Positions 34,438 through 43,464 of a DNA stretch of 64,000 bases are shown here, piece by piece; position 1 is the first letter of the stretch, and every line of letters starts with the position of its first letter. The notes below the pieces were generated by a model. The model did no database searches and was not told the DNA's origin. It saw only the letters and a list, made by a program, of their open reading frames with translations. The position numbers and the translations under genes were made by a program. The stretch is from an uncultured Ruminococcus sp. GTDB lineage: Bacteria; Bacillota; Clostridia; Oscillospirales; Ruminococcaceae. The stretch covers positions 1 to 64,000 of the forward strand of contig CANQWR010000011.1 in NCBI GenBank assembly GCA_947627625.1. The letters are read 5' to 3'.

Positions 34438-35823
34438 TTATTTATTTTTAATATATTCGTCAATAGCCTGAGCAGATTTTTTACCCGCACCCATAGCGAG
34501 TATAACGGTAGCAGCACCCGTTACAGCGTCACCGCCCGCATAGACGGCGGTTTTAGAGGTGAGACCGTCCTCATCGGCGATTATACCGCCCCATTTCTGG
34601 GTATCAAGCCCATCGGTAGTATTTTTGATAAGAGGGTTGGGGGAAGTACCGATAGACATTATAACGCAGTCGCAGTCTATTTCGACAAAAGCGTCGGGAA
34701 TGGGAACAGGCTTTGCACGTCCCGAGGCGTCGGGTTCGGAGAGTTGCATTTTCTGACAGACAATGCTTTTTACCCAGCCTTTTTCGTCGGATTTTATTTC
34801 GACAGGGTTAGTGAGGAACTGAAAAACAATACCCTCTTCTTTAGCGTGTTCGATTTCCTCCGCACGGGCGGGGAGTTCCTTTTCGGTACGTCTGTAGACT
34901 ATGTAAGTCTCCGCACCGAGTCTCCTTGCACATCTTGCGGAGTCCATAGCGACGTTTCCACCGCCTACAATGACAGCCTTTGTGCCTGCTTTTACGGGAG
35001 TATCCGAATCGGGCTTGTAAGCTTTCATAAGATTTATTCTTGTGAGGAACTCATTGGCGGAGTAGACACCGTTCAGGTTTTCGCCCTTGATGTTCATAAA
35101 TCTGGGGAGACCTGCACCCGAACCGATAAAGACAGCTTCAAAGCCCTCGTCGTTCATAAGTTCGTCAATTGAGACAGACTTTCCGACTATGGTGTTTGTT
35201 TCGATTTTGACACCGAGGGATTTCAGGTTTTCTATTTCTCTCTGAACAATGTTTTTGGGGAGTCTGAATTCGGGTATACCGTAGGAGAGAACACCGCCTG
35301 CCGTGTGGAGAGCCTCAAAGACGGTCACATCGTAGCCTTTTTTAGCCAAATCACCCGCACAGGCGAGACCCGAAGGACCCGAACCTATTACAGCACATTT
35401 GTGACCGTTTGAGACGGGTTTTTCGGGGGGAGTATCACAGAGAGCGTTGTGTCTGTCGGCGACAAATCTTTCAAGTCTGCCGATACCGACGGGTTCGCCC
35501 TTTTTGCCCCTGATGCACTTGCACTCACACTGATTTTCCTGAGGGCATACACGACCGCAGACAGCGGGGAGGGAACTTGATTCGGATATAATTTTGTAAG
35601 CCTGTTCAAAGTTACCCTTTGCGGTTTCAGCGATAAAAGCGGGAATGTCGATCTGTACAGGACAGCCCGAAACGCACGGTTTGTTTTTGCAGTTCAGACA
35701 CCTCTGAGCCTCATCAAGAGCCTGTTGTTCTGTGTAGCCGAGAGCTACTTCCGAGAAATTTTTGTTTCTGACATCGGGTTCTTGTACGGGCATTTTGTTT
35801 TTTTCAAGGGACATATTCGGCAT
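34438..35823 (-). CDS. nfnB: NfnB-like subunit (GltD-type NADPH oxidoreductase)
   Basis: The 461-residue protein resembles the small subunit of glutamate synthase and NfnB of the electron-bifurcating NADH-dependent ferredoxin:NADP reductase. N-terminal Cys motifs (CLNCKNKPCVSGCPVQIDI and CGRVCPQENQCECKC) would hold two 4Fe-4S clusters. FAD-binding (VIGSGPSGLACAGDLAKKG) and NADPH-binding (AVIVGGGNVAMDSARCARRL) Rossmann motifs follow. ATG 35823 has AAGGAG inside the end of nfnA, and a longer frame only reads nfnA backwards in another frame. Pairing with NfnA favours Nfn over a GltB-dependent role; sulfide dehydrogenase (SudA) is an alternative. Confidence 0.88.
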   Translation of the reverse strand: MPNMSLEKNKMPVQEPDVRNKNFSEVALGYTEQQALDEAQRCLNCKNKPCVSGCPVQIDIPAFIAETAKGNFEQAYKIISESSSLPAVCGRVCPQENQCECKCIRGKKGEPVGIGRLERFVADRHNALCDTPPEKPVSNGHKCAVIGSGPSGLACAGDLAKKGYDVTVFEALHTAGGVLSYGIPEFRLPKNIVQREIENLKSLGVKIETNTIVGKSVSIDELMNDEGFEAVFIGSGAGLPRFMNIKGENLNGVYSANEFLTRINLMKAYKPDSDTPVKAGTKAVIVGGGNVAMDSARCARRLGAETYIVYRRTEKELPARAEEIEHAKEEGIVFQFLTNPVEIKSDEKGWVKSIVCQKMQLSEPDASGRAKPVPIPDAFVEIDCDCVIMSIGTSPNPLIKNTTDGLDTQKWGGIIADEDGLTSKTAVYAGGDAVTGAATVILAMGAGKKSAQAIDEYIKNK

Positions 35824-35824
35824 T

Positions 35825-36667
35825 TTATTCACACTCCTTTTTGAAAAGATTGCAGACTTTATCGTGAGCGTTTCTCTCGAAAGGTCTGTACATAGCACCA
35901 CGAGCCATAGCTTCATCGAAGTCTATAAGATGACCGTCAAATTCGGGACCGTCCACACAGGCGAATTTTGTCTGACCGCCGACAGTCAGACGACAGCCGC
36001 CGCACATACCTGTACCGTCGATCATGATGGGGTTCATAGAAGCGACAGTGGGAACGTCAAATTCTTTGGTGAGCTGACAGACGAATTTCATCATAATAAG
36101 CGGACCTATAGTGATAACTCTGTCGTACTTTTCGCCCGACTCTATGAGTTTTCGGAGAGCGTCCGTCACAAGACCTTTTTCCCCGACAGAGCCGTCATCG
36201 GACATGAGTACGAATTTTGAGGAGACATTTCTGAACTCATCCTCAAGAATAACAAGGTCTTTGTTTCTGAAACCGACAACGGAGTGGACCTCTACGCCGA
36301 GATTGCTTAATTTTTTAGCGACAGGGTAGGCAATGGCACAGCCGACACCTCCGCCGACCACAGCGACTTTTTTGAGACCGTCGGTTTCTGTGGCACGTCC
36401 GAGAGGACCGGCGAAATCGTGGAGACAGTCGCCCTGATTGAGATGATTGAGTTTTTCGGTAGTTGCACCGACTATCTGGAAGATAATAGTGACAGTGCCG
36501 TTTTGTCTGTCGTAGTCGGCAACGGTGAGGGGGATACGTTCGCCGTCCTCGTCAGTTCTTAAGATAATGAACTGACCTGCTTCAGCCTTTTTAGCCACTC
36601 TGGGAGCATAAATTTTCATAAGAGTGACAGTGGGGTTGAGGGATATTTTTTCAAGAATTTCAAACAT
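35825..36667 (-). CDS. nfnA: NfnA-like subunit (ferredoxin-NADP reductase type)
   Basis: The 280-residue flavoprotein begins MFEILEKISLNPTVTLMKI. It has the FAD-binding AGQFIILR and RIPLTVADYD pattern, the NAD-binding VAVVGGGVGCAIAYPVAKKL, and a C-terminal Cys cluster in MCGGCRLTVGG and ACVDGPEFDG for a 2Fe-2S centre. With NfnB it should couple NADH and reduced ferredoxin to NADPH formation in the cytoplasm. ATG 36667 has AGAAGG upstream and lies behind a good promoter. nfnB starts one base after its stop codon. Confidence 0.88.
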   Translation of the reverse strand: MFEILEKISLNPTVTLMKIYAPRVAKKAEAGQFIILRTDEDGERIPLTVADYDRQNGTVTIIFQIVGATTEKLNHLNQGDCLHDFAGPLGRATETDGLKKVAVVGGGVGCAIAYPVAKKLSNLGVEVHSVVGFRNKDLVILEDEFRNVSSKFVLMSDDGSVGEKGLVTDALRKLIESGEKYDRVITIGPLIMMKFVCQLTKEFDVPTVASMNPIMIDGTGMCGGCRLTVGGQTKFACVDGPEFDGHLIDFDEAMARGAMYRPFERNAHDKVCNLFKKECE

Positions 36668-36707
36668 ATGTAAACCTTCTTTCGCCATATTTTTTACAGC
36701 AAGATAT

Positions 36708-36736
36708 ATTATAGCACAAAAAAGAGGAGAATGCAA
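36708..36736 (-). promoter_or_regulatory. Promoter of nfnAB
   Basis: TTGCAT (36731-36736) and TATAAT (36708-36713) on the minus strand are separated by 17 bases. The leader is about 35 bases. Confidence 0.8.
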
Positions 36737-36767
36737 TATTTTATCTCTGGAATTATAAAGATATTGG

Positions 36768-36866
36768 GGACAACGCCCCTGCCTCCTATCGTTCTAAATA
36801 AAAAATATTAAATCTCTAAAAAAATATAATTTTAATAAAATTATTTTTTTGGGCGAACCCCCCAGT
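36768..36866. repeat. Short repeat cluster between lysR and nfnA
   Basis: It has a TCCTATCGTTCTAAAT end, one AT-rich near-palindrome and a short TTTTTTGGGCGAACCCCCC remnant. It lacks the full set of GC hairpins. Confidence 0.8.
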
Positions 36867-36877
36867 TTTAATATTCC

Positions 36878-37837
36878 TCAAAGACCGTCGAGAATATCGG
36901 CAACGTCCTGTGTGCGTGCGGAGGAGAAGAACCTTTCTAACAGGGAGAGTTCAGTTTTTGAGAATTTTTTCCCGACAGGGTATATTAAAACGTCACTGAA
37001 ACTGTTGTCGGGGAAGACGCATTTTTTCTGAACGAGACCGTGTTTAAGGCAGAGACTTTCGGGGACGGGGGAGTCAAGCATAAAGGAGTCGGGTACTGTC
37101 ACGAGAAAATCAATGGCACTGCCCCTGTCGAAAGTGTATATACGTCTGACTTTGGAATCGGCGTTGCGGTTTTCACAGAAGAGTCTTTCAACGGCTTCGG
37201 GGACGTAGGGTATACCCTCATCGCCCTGCACGAGTTCGGGGCAGTTTGCGGAGAGTTTTGCATAAGAGACCTGCTCCAGATTTGCAAAAGGGTGTTCAGC
37301 GGACATCACTGCATTAGCGGAGAAATTGCGGACTGTACGGCTGTCAAGATTTTTTTCGGATAGAAAGTCGGAGAAATATTTTTCGTGGCGGGAGTTGAAT
37401 CTGATTATACCGAAATTGTAGCCGTTTTCCCTGACATTTTCGATAGTTTTGAGGGAGCTTGTCTCACAGAAAAAGACTTTCATATCGTCGGACGAGTCCG
37501 AGCAGGCGATATATTCGGAAAAGGCTTTGGAGATGTAACCTGTACGGGGTACGGAAATTCTCATTCGGCGTTCTCTTTGTTTTTCGGGGAAACCTATAGC
37601 TTCCATAGCGTCGATCTGTACAAGAATTTGTTTTGCACAGTTGAGAAATTTTATACCCTGTTCTGTGGGGATAACGCCCTTTGAAGTACGTCTGAAAATA
37701 GTGATACCGAGAGAAGTTTCGAGTTCTTTCATAGCCTTGCTGAGATTGGGCTGAGCCATATAGAGGTTTTCGGCAGCCTGAGTGATAGAGCGGGTTTTTT
37801 CGATCTCAACAGCGTATCTCAGATAGAGAGTATTCAT
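36878..37837 (-). CDS. LysR-family transcriptional regulator
   Basis: The 319-residue protein has an N-terminal winged helix-turn-helix (SITQAAENLYMAQPNLSKAM, residues about 17-36) with LGITIFRRTSKGVIPTEQG after it, the LysR hallmark. A substrate-binding effector domain follows, around residues 90-300. The effector is unknown. It lies upstream of nfnAB on the same strand, but a promoter and repeat intervene, so regulation of nfnAB is only a possibility. No clear ribosome site precedes the ATG, 36 bases after the acetyltransferase stop, so translational coupling is plausible. Confidence 0.88.
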   Translation of the reverse strand: MNTLYLRYAVEIEKTRSITQAAENLYMAQPNLSKAMKELETSLGITIFRRTSKGVIPTEQGIKFLNCAKQILVQIDAMEAIGFPEKQRERRMRISVPRTGYISKAFSEYIACSDSSDDMKVFFCETSSLKTIENVRENGYNFGIIRFNSRHEKYFSDFLSEKNLDSRTVRNFSANAVMSAEHPFANLEQVSYAKLSANCPELVQGDEGIPYVPEAVERLFCENRNADSKVRRIYTFDRGSAIDFLVTVPDSFMLDSPVPESLCLKHGLVQKKCVFPDNSFSDVLIYPVGKKFSKTELSLLERFFSSARTQDVADILDGL

Positions 37838-37873
37838 AGCAATATTTTTAATTTAATGTGGGGGAGAGTGATT

Positions 37874-38449
37874 TTATTTTTTATTTTTATTATTATCTTC
37901 AATTTTTTTAACAGGTTTGCAGGGATTTCCGACAGCTACCACACCCGAGGGAATGTCCTCGCAGACCACACTGCCGCCGCCTATAACAACGTTGTCCCCG
38001 ATAGTTACACCGGGCATTACGCAGACGTTACCGCCAATCCACACGTCACTGCCGATTTTTATGGGTTTAGCGTATTCGAGACCTTTGTTTCTTGTCTCAG
38101 CGTCAAGAGGGTGTCCTGCCGTATAGAAACCGCAGTTAGGACCTATAAAGACGTTTTCGCCGAAAGTGACTTCCGCACCGTCAAGAATAACGCAGTTGTG
38201 GTTTATATAGAGGTTGTCCCCCGAGATGATATTGTAGCCGTAGTCGCAGAAGAAATTGGCTTCTATCCAGGAGTGTTCGCCCACAAAGGGGACGAGCCTG
38301 CCGAGAACACGTTCTTTTTTCTGAAAGTCGTTGTAAGTTATGGAGTTATATTCCTCACAGAGTTTTTTAGCGTTTATTCTTTCGAGAACGAGTTCCTTGT
38401 CGTTGGCGTTGTAGAGTTGACCGGCTTGCATTTTTTCCTTTTCGGTCAT
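37874..38449 (-). CDS. Maltose/galactoside-type sugar O-acetyltransferase
   Basis: The 191-residue protein has the left-handed beta-helix hexapeptide fold. MTEKEKMQAGQLYNANDKEL is the typical maltose acetyltransferase N terminus. The helix carries INHNCVILDGAEVTFGENV, the catalytic-type His in YTAGHPLDAE and the GGNVCVMPGVTIGDNVVIG coil. It would acetylate a sugar hydroxyl from acetyl-CoA; the physiological substrate is uncertain. AGGAGA precedes the ATG. A Lys/Asn-rich tail ends the protein. Confidence 0.88.
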   Translation of the reverse strand: MTEKEKMQAGQLYNANDKELVLERINAKKLCEEYNSITYNDFQKKERVLGRLVPFVGEHSWIEANFFCDYGYNIISGDNLYINHNCVILDGAEVTFGENVFIGPNCGFYTAGHPLDAETRNKGLEYAKPIKIGSDVWIGGNVCVMPGVTIGDNVVIGGGSVVCEDIPSGVVAVGNPCKPVKKIEDNNKNKK

Positions 38450-38474
38450 AATAGATTCTCCTTTTTTTGAATTT

Positions 38475-38712
38475 TATATTTTTTGGGGGACATTGTCCCC
38501 TGAACTTCAAAATTGAAACAGTAGAAGATTGTCATGGGGGGTCTGGGGGGATACTTCCCCCCAGCGGGGTCAAGGGGCAGAGCCCCTTGTGGGGGTCTGG
38601 GGGTGAAACCCCCAGTGGGGGTTCAGGGGGCAAAGCCCCCTGCCTCTAATCATTAACAGGGGGGGTGGGGGGCAACGCCCCCCAAAAATCTAAAGGGGCG
38701 AAGCCCCGTCTG
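38475..38712. repeat. Repeat cluster between the acetyltransferase and membrane protein genes
   Basis: It contains a GAAACAGTAGAAGATTGTCA tag, GGGGGGA-TACT-TCCCCCC, AAGGGGC-AGA-GCCCCTT and GGGGGC hairpins. There is no AT-rich element in this one. Confidence 0.88.
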
Positions 38713-38719
38713 TAAGCTC

Positions 38720-39439
38720 CTATAAATTCTCCACGCAAAAGACGGTAATTGTCCGAATTTCGGGGCTTTTTATCCTGTAGACGAGTTTGCCGTCGGGGAC
38801 GTACACGACACCGAAAGTCCTGCCGAGGTGGGTAAAAGAGTGGTGGACGGGGAGTTCTGCAAAGAGATGTTGGGAAAAATCGGAGGGGGAGTTATTTGCT
38901 TTTCGGATGTATATTAAAAAAAATATTACAATCGCCGAAATTATTGCCATGTGGAAGTATTTTGGGAGATTTTCGCCGAAACCGCCCTGTCTAAGGAAGT
39001 AATCGGTGATAGTTGAGAGGGGTTTCAGGATTACAAGGGGCAGCATGGCAAAAGCGTAATAAGATTTTTTATTTTCGGCAAAAATTTTTTCCTGCTGTTG
39101 GGAGACTTCATTCCAGACGGGTTCGGAGCTTTTTTCGATAAGAAACCTGTCCTCATCGGATAGTCTGTTGAAACATTTAATCATAATATTGTCGAGAATA
39201 CGAGAGATAAAATAAGTAGAGAGACAGTCGGCAGGTACGATAAAAATCAGCAGAGGGATAGCGACAAATCCCGCCATCTGACCGTATGGTTTTAGGAGAT
39301 TTATAAAAATGAAACAGAACCAGAAGAAGATATTCAACAGGAGATTTGCGAGAGCGAGAAGAAGAGGTACAAGTATTCTGCCGTTATAGCGTTCAGGGGC
39401 AGGTCTTGCCCGCCTGTATATTTTGAGGGAGTTTTTCAT
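38720..39439 (-). CDS. Membrane protein of unknown function
   Basis: The 239-residue protein has about four hydrophobic segments (residues about 25-48, 55-78, 128-145 and 163-180). A basic N terminus (KIYRRARPAPERYNGR) and a hydrophilic loop with SDEDRFLIEKSSEPVW are also visible. No family was recognised. The start lies six bases after the ddl stop without a strong ribosome site, so it is probably coupled to ddl and may serve the envelope. Confidence 0.65.
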   Translation of the reverse strand: MKNSLKIYRRARPAPERYNGRILVPLLLALANLLLNIFFWFCFIFINLLKPYGQMAGFVAIPLLIFIVPADCLSTYFISRILDNIMIKCFNRLSDEDRFLIEKSSEPVWNEVSQQQEKIFAENKKSYYAFAMLPLVILKPLSTITDYFLRQGGFGENLPKYFHMAIISAIVIFFLIYIRKANNSPSDFSQHLFAELPVHHSFTHLGRTFGVVYVPDGKLVYRIKSPEIRTITVFCVENL

Positions 39440-39445
39440 GTGAAG

Positions 39446-40645
39446 TTAAACTTTACTGCCCTTTGCACCCTTAGAGCCGAAACTACCGCCCATAGAGAGG
39501 ATATTAGTATCGAAGGCGTAGTTTATCTTTTCAGCCTGTCTGTGACGTTTTAGAGCGAGTTTAATAATTTTTTCTATAAGTTCGGGGTACTTGACACCCT
39601 TTTTGTCCCAGAGGTAGAACGCAAGAGAGCCGGGGATAGTGTTGATTTCGTTTATATAAATTTTGTTGTCGGACATATCAATCATGAAATCGATTCGAGC
39701 GACACCGCAACAGCCGAGAGACCTGAAAGCCTCCACAGCGGTTTTTTGGATAAAAGACTCCTGTTCGGGAGTAATATCGGCGGGAATTTTTCTTTTAAGG
39801 GAAGCCATACCCTTGCTGCCGCCTGATTTTGAGTTACCGCCACCGTATTTTTGTTGATAGCTGAGAATATCGTCCTGACTTGCCTGAATGGGTTCTTCAC
39901 AGACGGAAGCCTCAGCGGATTCGCTGTCACCGATAACGGAGCAGTTTATTTCTTTTAGATTTACGACAGCGGGTTCAACGAGTATTCTGTCGGAGAATGA
40001 AAAAGCGTCCTCAATGGAAGTTCTGAGGGAATTTCTGTCGGAAGCCTTTGAAATTCCGACACTTGAGCCGAGGTTCACGGGCTTTACAATTACGGGGTAG
40101 CCGAATTTTTTCTCACACTTTTGAATAAAATTTTCAATTTTGTCGAGTTCCCATATCGACATTCTGAGACAGTCCAGAACGGGGAACCCGTTTTCTTTGA
40201 GGAGAATTTTCATGGCGTACTTATCCATACCGACAGCGGAGGAGAGAACGTCACAGCCGACATAGGGCAAGTCGAGAGTCTGGAGATAGCCCTGCAAAGC
40301 ACCGTCTTCAACGTTCGTGCCGTGGACTACAGGGAAAGCGATGTCAATATCGGAGATAATATTAGAGCCGAATTTTTTAATTTTCTGTCTTATCAGACGG
40401 ACTTTTCCCTCACTGCGGACAAAAACGCACTCCGTACACTCCGAAAGCAGAGCGGGAATGTCCTTGAAAGCGTTTATGTCCGTGAGTTTTTCGCCCGTGT
40501 AGAACTCTGATTTTTTGGTCATATAGACGGGAATGACGTTGTATTTTTCCTTGTCGATATTGGACATAGCCTGAACAGCGGATATTACGGAAACTTCGTG
40601 TTCGACGCTTTTTCCGCCGAATATTACAGCAAGATTGATTTTCAT
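39446..40645 (-). CDS. ddl: D-alanine--D-alanine ligase
   Basis: This ATP-grasp enzyme joins two D-Ala for peptidoglycan precursors. From ATG 40645 (AGGAGTAT upstream) it has 399 residues, longer than the usual 310-360. The N terminus NLAVIFGGKSVEHEVSVISA, the ATP-grasp VKPVNLGSSVGISKA and the end YINEINTIPGSLAFYLW are diagnostic. A segment EEPIQASQDDILSYQQKYGG followed by a Gly/Ser/Lys insertion is characteristic of a clostridial subgroup. The C-terminal 40 residues are an unusual extension ending in GSFGSKGAKGSKV. It is downstream of murF, the next enzyme in the pathway, but separated by a repeat. Confidence 0.93.
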   Translation of the reverse strand: MKINLAVIFGGKSVEHEVSVISAVQAMSNIDKEKYNVIPVYMTKKSEFYTGEKLTDINAFKDIPALLSECTECVFVRSEGKVRLIRQKIKKFGSNIISDIDIAFPVVHGTNVEDGALQGYLQTLDLPYVGCDVLSSAVGMDKYAMKILLKENGFPVLDCLRMSIWELDKIENFIQKCEKKFGYPVIVKPVNLGSSVGISKASDRNSLRTSIEDAFSFSDRILVEPAVVNLKEINCSVIGDSESAEASVCEEPIQASQDDILSYQQKYGGGNSKSGGSKGMASLKRKIPADITPEQESFIQKTAVEAFRSLGCCGVARIDFMIDMSDNKIYINEINTIPGSLAFYLWDKKGVKYPELIEKIIKLALKRHRQAEKINYAFDTNILSMGGSFGSKGAKGSKV

Positions 40646-40687
40646 AGCAGATACTCCTTTATGATATTTTTTATATTTTTCGTGATT

Positions 40688-40955
40688 GGGGGTGAGAACC
40701 CCTTGACTATCAAAGTTGAAACAGTAGAATATCATGGGGGGTTCGGGGGCAGGGTTTGGGGTGTCCCCATTTTCAAATTACCCCCGACGGGGGTTTGGGG
40801 GCAGAGCCCCCAATGGGGGTTCAGGGGGGGAAGCCCCCTGCCTCTAATCGTTTTAAGGGGGTTTGGGGGGCAACGCCCCCCAACAGCCCACCAATTTAAC
40901 TAAAATTTCCAAAAAAAATATAATTTTAATAAAATTATTTTTTGGGGCGAACCCA
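40688..40955. repeat. Repeat cluster between ddl and murF
   Basis: It contains a GAAACAGTAGAATATCATGG tag, GGGGTGTCCCCATTTTCAAA, GGGGGC hairpins and an AT-rich near-palindrome at about 40908-40940 that reaches to the murF stop region. Confidence 0.88.
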
Positions 40956-40965
40956 CAGTAAGAAC

Positions 40966-42570
40966 TCAATAATTATCAGGTAAATCGTTTTCAAGCAGGA
41001 CGATTTTTTTCCTGTCGGTTTTGTAGTTATAGACGGCGGACATTGCATCGCCGAGGGTATCGGCGACAAAAACACGCTCCATATCGAAACCCGTGTCTTT
41101 GATGCCGTTGAAAATGGGGACAGTCTGAGCTTTGCCGACAAGGACTATATAGTCACAGACCTTTGCGGACTCCTGACCAAATTCAAAATTTAGTTCCTCC
41201 TGTTTTGCACCGAGTTCTACCATACCGGGAGTGACGAGAATTTTGCAGGAATTTTGGAAGAGACCAAGGACTTCGAGAGCCATTCTGCAACCGTTGGGAT
41301 TGGAGTTATAAGCATCGTCAATAAAGGTGACACTATTTCCCCTGTCGATAAGCTGTAGGCGGTGGGGAACGGAGTCGATTTTTCGGACGGGCATAGCGAG
41401 TTTTTCGAGGGGGATACCCGTGCCGTGAGCGTAAGCGATAGCCCCCGTGAGGTTCTGGACGCTGTGAGTGCCGAGAAGTTTGGTAGAGTACCTGAAAGAC
41501 GAGCCGTCAGGGGCGGTGACTGTGAAGTCAGTACCCTTGTCGGAGACCGAAATATCGCTTGTACGGTAGTTGTTGTGTTCACCGAGACCGTAAAGAATAG
41601 CCCCGGGGTATTCGTGAGCCTTTTTCATGATCAGATCGTTGTCACCGTTCAGGTAAATTTTACCGCCGTTTTTCTTTGCACAGTCAGCGAGTTCAAATTT
41701 GGTGTTCAGAATATTTTCGACAGATTTGAAAGTTTCGAGGTGCTGTTCGCCGACAGAAGTTATAATACCGTCAAGAGGGTTGGCAATGTCGCAGAGTTCT
41801 TTGATTTCGTGGACACGTCTTGCACCCATTTCGCATATAAAATATTCGTGAGTAGGTTTCAGGTCACGCCTTACCGTGATAGTAACGCCCATAGGGGTGT
41901 TGAAGCTCTCGGGAGTTTTGAGGGTTTCGTACTGAGAGGACAGCAGTTCGCTCAGATAGAATTTCATGCTTGTCTTGCCGTAGCTACCGGTAATGCCGAC
42001 TTTGTGGAGGTCTGGCATATCGGCGAGAATTTTTTTAGCGTCGTTTATGTAGTAATTCTGGATAGCTTTTTCGAGAGGTTTGTTAATAAGATTTGAGAGG
42101 GGAACGAGCAGAGGCGTGAGCCAGACGGCAGTATTTACGATAAAATACGCCTGTGGGACGAAAAAGGGAATGTTTTTTTCGGGACCGATTTCGCCTTTGA
42201 GAGCCACAAGAAACGCCGATATTAAGAATATAGCTGTTATTATAAAGAAAGTGGTCATCATGCGTTTGACACGAGCGGTGTAGACGAGAGGTTTCTTGAA
42301 TTTTTTACCGGGTTTGTTCAGCAGAGCGATAATTATATAAGCAATGCAGAATATAGGCAGGAGGTAAGTCCACGCATTGACGGCAAAGAGGAGTACACCC
42401 GAAACGAGGGCAATTAAAGGAAAAATATATCTCCTGAAATTTTTTTTCATCCAGCGGGAGTGTTCGGGAGTTTTGTAGCCGTTCAGCTGGAGCATATGGA
42501 ACTCACGCAGGCTGAAAAATATTATAGCTAAAAGAGCGATAACAGAGTATAAAATAAATACAGCAACCAT
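40966..42570 (-). CDS. murF: MurF-type ligase with N-terminal membrane domain
   Basis: MurF adds D-Ala-D-Ala to UDP-MurNAc-tripeptide. This 534-residue version has an N-terminal membrane region with about five hydrophobic segments (residues 1-165), then a Mur ligase core. The core has ATP loop GITGSYGKTSMKFYL near 193, TPESFNTPMGVT, the metal-binding Glu in ICEMGARR, the central SVGEQHLETFKS, HSVQNLTGAIAYA and the C-terminal VTFIDDAYNSNPNGCRMALE. Ordinary MurF is soluble and about 450 residues long. Membrane-attached Mur ligases are known in some Firmicutes and may couple precursor synthesis to the membrane. It starts three bases after the alpha/beta hydrolase gene ends. Confidence 0.88.
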   Translation of the reverse strand: MVAVFILYSVIALLAIIFFSLREFHMLQLNGYKTPEHSRWMKKNFRRYIFPLIALVSGVLLFAVNAWTYLLPIFCIAYIIIALLNKPGKKFKKPLVYTARVKRMMTTFFIITAIFLISAFLVALKGEIGPEKNIPFFVPQAYFIVNTAVWLTPLLVPLSNLINKPLEKAIQNYYINDAKKILADMPDLHKVGITGSYGKTSMKFYLSELLSSQYETLKTPESFNTPMGVTITVRRDLKPTHEYFICEMGARRVHEIKELCDIANPLDGIITSVGEQHLETFKSVENILNTKFELADCAKKNGGKIYLNGDNDLIMKKAHEYPGAILYGLGEHNNYRTSDISVSDKGTDFTVTAPDGSSFRYSTKLLGTHSVQNLTGAIAYAHGTGIPLEKLAMPVRKIDSVPHRLQLIDRGNSVTFIDDAYNSNPNGCRMALEVLGLFQNSCKILVTPGMVELGAKQEELNFEFGQESAKVCDYIVLVGKAQTVPIFNGIKDTGFDMERVFVADTLGDAMSAVYNYKTDRKKIVLLENDLPDNY

Positions 42571-42573
42571 GAC

Positions 42574-43350
42574 TTAATTGTCCTCCAGTTTCATAAAAGA
42601 ACTCATCACCCTGTTGAAAGTGAACTGCTGGTCTAAAAACGAGTAGTGACCTGCATTTTCGAGTTTTACAAGACCTGCATCGGGGATAAGTTTTTCCATT
42701 TTTTCGCCGTCTGAGAGGGGAGTAGCTGTGTCATTCACGCCCCATATGAGCAGAGTGGGACACTTTATATTCGGCAGGAGAGGTTCTAAATCTTCATTGA
42801 CGACTTTGACGAGTACCTGTCTCATAAGAGGGGAGGCGGCGGCGTAGTCTGCACTGCCCATTTTTTTGCGGAAATTTTCGAGTGCATCGGGAGCAATTTT
42901 CTGTGCAAGCCCTGTCGAGAGAAAAGCTTTTCCGGCTTTGTAGTAGTAAGTCCTGAAACTCTTTTTGTTGCTTTTCGGGGGAAGTATCCCGGCACTGTCC
43001 ACGAGAATTACTTTAGTAATTTTGAACGGGAGATTTTCTCTTGAATTGAGTTTAATTATGACACGTCCGCCGAAAGAGTGACCAAGCAGAATAACTTCTT
43101 TGTCGGGGTAGTCCTTGAGAAAATCTATCACAAAACTTGCGTAGTCGTCGACACACCAAGCGGAGGGAGGTTCATCGCTTTCACCGAAGCCGGGCATATC
43201 CATAGCGACGACCTTGTATTTTGGCGAGAGTAGCTCAATAAGATTGGCGAAGAGTTTTATATTGCTGCCCCAGCCGTGGAGCAGGACAACGAGTTTGCCG
43301 TTGCCTTTTTGTTGGTAGTTTATTTTTATATTATTAACGTTTTTAATCAT
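42574..43350 (-). CDS. Alpha/beta-fold hydrolase
   Basis: The 258-residue protein shows the oxyanion segment LLHGWGSNIKLF, the nucleophile elbow LLGHSFGGRV (Ser near residue 100), the acid in WGVNDTATP and the His in NAGHYSFLD. These complete the triad for an esterase or lipase-like enzyme. There is no signal peptide. It is the first gene of a unit with membrane MurF, so an envelope role is possible. AAAGGAG precedes the ATG, and a leader hairpin and promoter lie upstream. Substrate is unknown. Confidence 0.82.
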   Translation of the reverse strand: MIKNVNNIKINYQQKGNGKLVVLLHGWGSNIKLFANLIELLSPKYKVVAMDMPGFGESDEPPSAWCVDDYASFVIDFLKDYPDKEVILLGHSFGGRVIIKLNSRENLPFKITKVILVDSAGILPPKSNKKSFRTYYYKAGKAFLSTGLAQKIAPDALENFRKKMGSADYAAASPLMRQVLVKVVNEDLEPLLPNIKCPTLLIWGVNDTATPLSDGEKMEKLIPDAGLVKLENAGHYSFLDQQFTFNRVMSSFMKLEDN

Positions 43351-43365
43351 TTATATCTCCTTTCG

Positions 43366-43382
43366 AGCCGTAGAGAACGGCT
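43366..43382 (-). promoter_or_regulatory. Leader hairpin of the alpha/beta hydrolase-murF unit
   Basis: AGCCGT and ACGGCT form a six-base-pair stem with a five-base loop between the promoter and the ribosome site. The same arms occur in front of dpaA. Confidence 0.45.
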
Positions 43383-43391
43383 GTATTTTTA

Positions 43392-43420
43392 ATTATACCA
43401 TGTCTTGCTGAAAATTTCAA
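43392..43420 (-). promoter_or_regulatory. Promoter of the alpha/beta hydrolase-murF unit
   Basis: TTGAAA (43415-43420) and TATAAT (43392-43397) on the minus strand are 17 bases apart, with an extended TG. Confidence 0.8.
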
Positions 43421-43464
43421 TATTTTTTTTGATTTTGGAACTTTTTTAGCTGAACCATAAAAGA

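Noticed and set aside
36878-37837. LysR gene as the regulator of nfnAB.
   Set aside because: Both are on the same strand, not divergent, with a repeat and a separate promoter between, so no specific link can be claimed.
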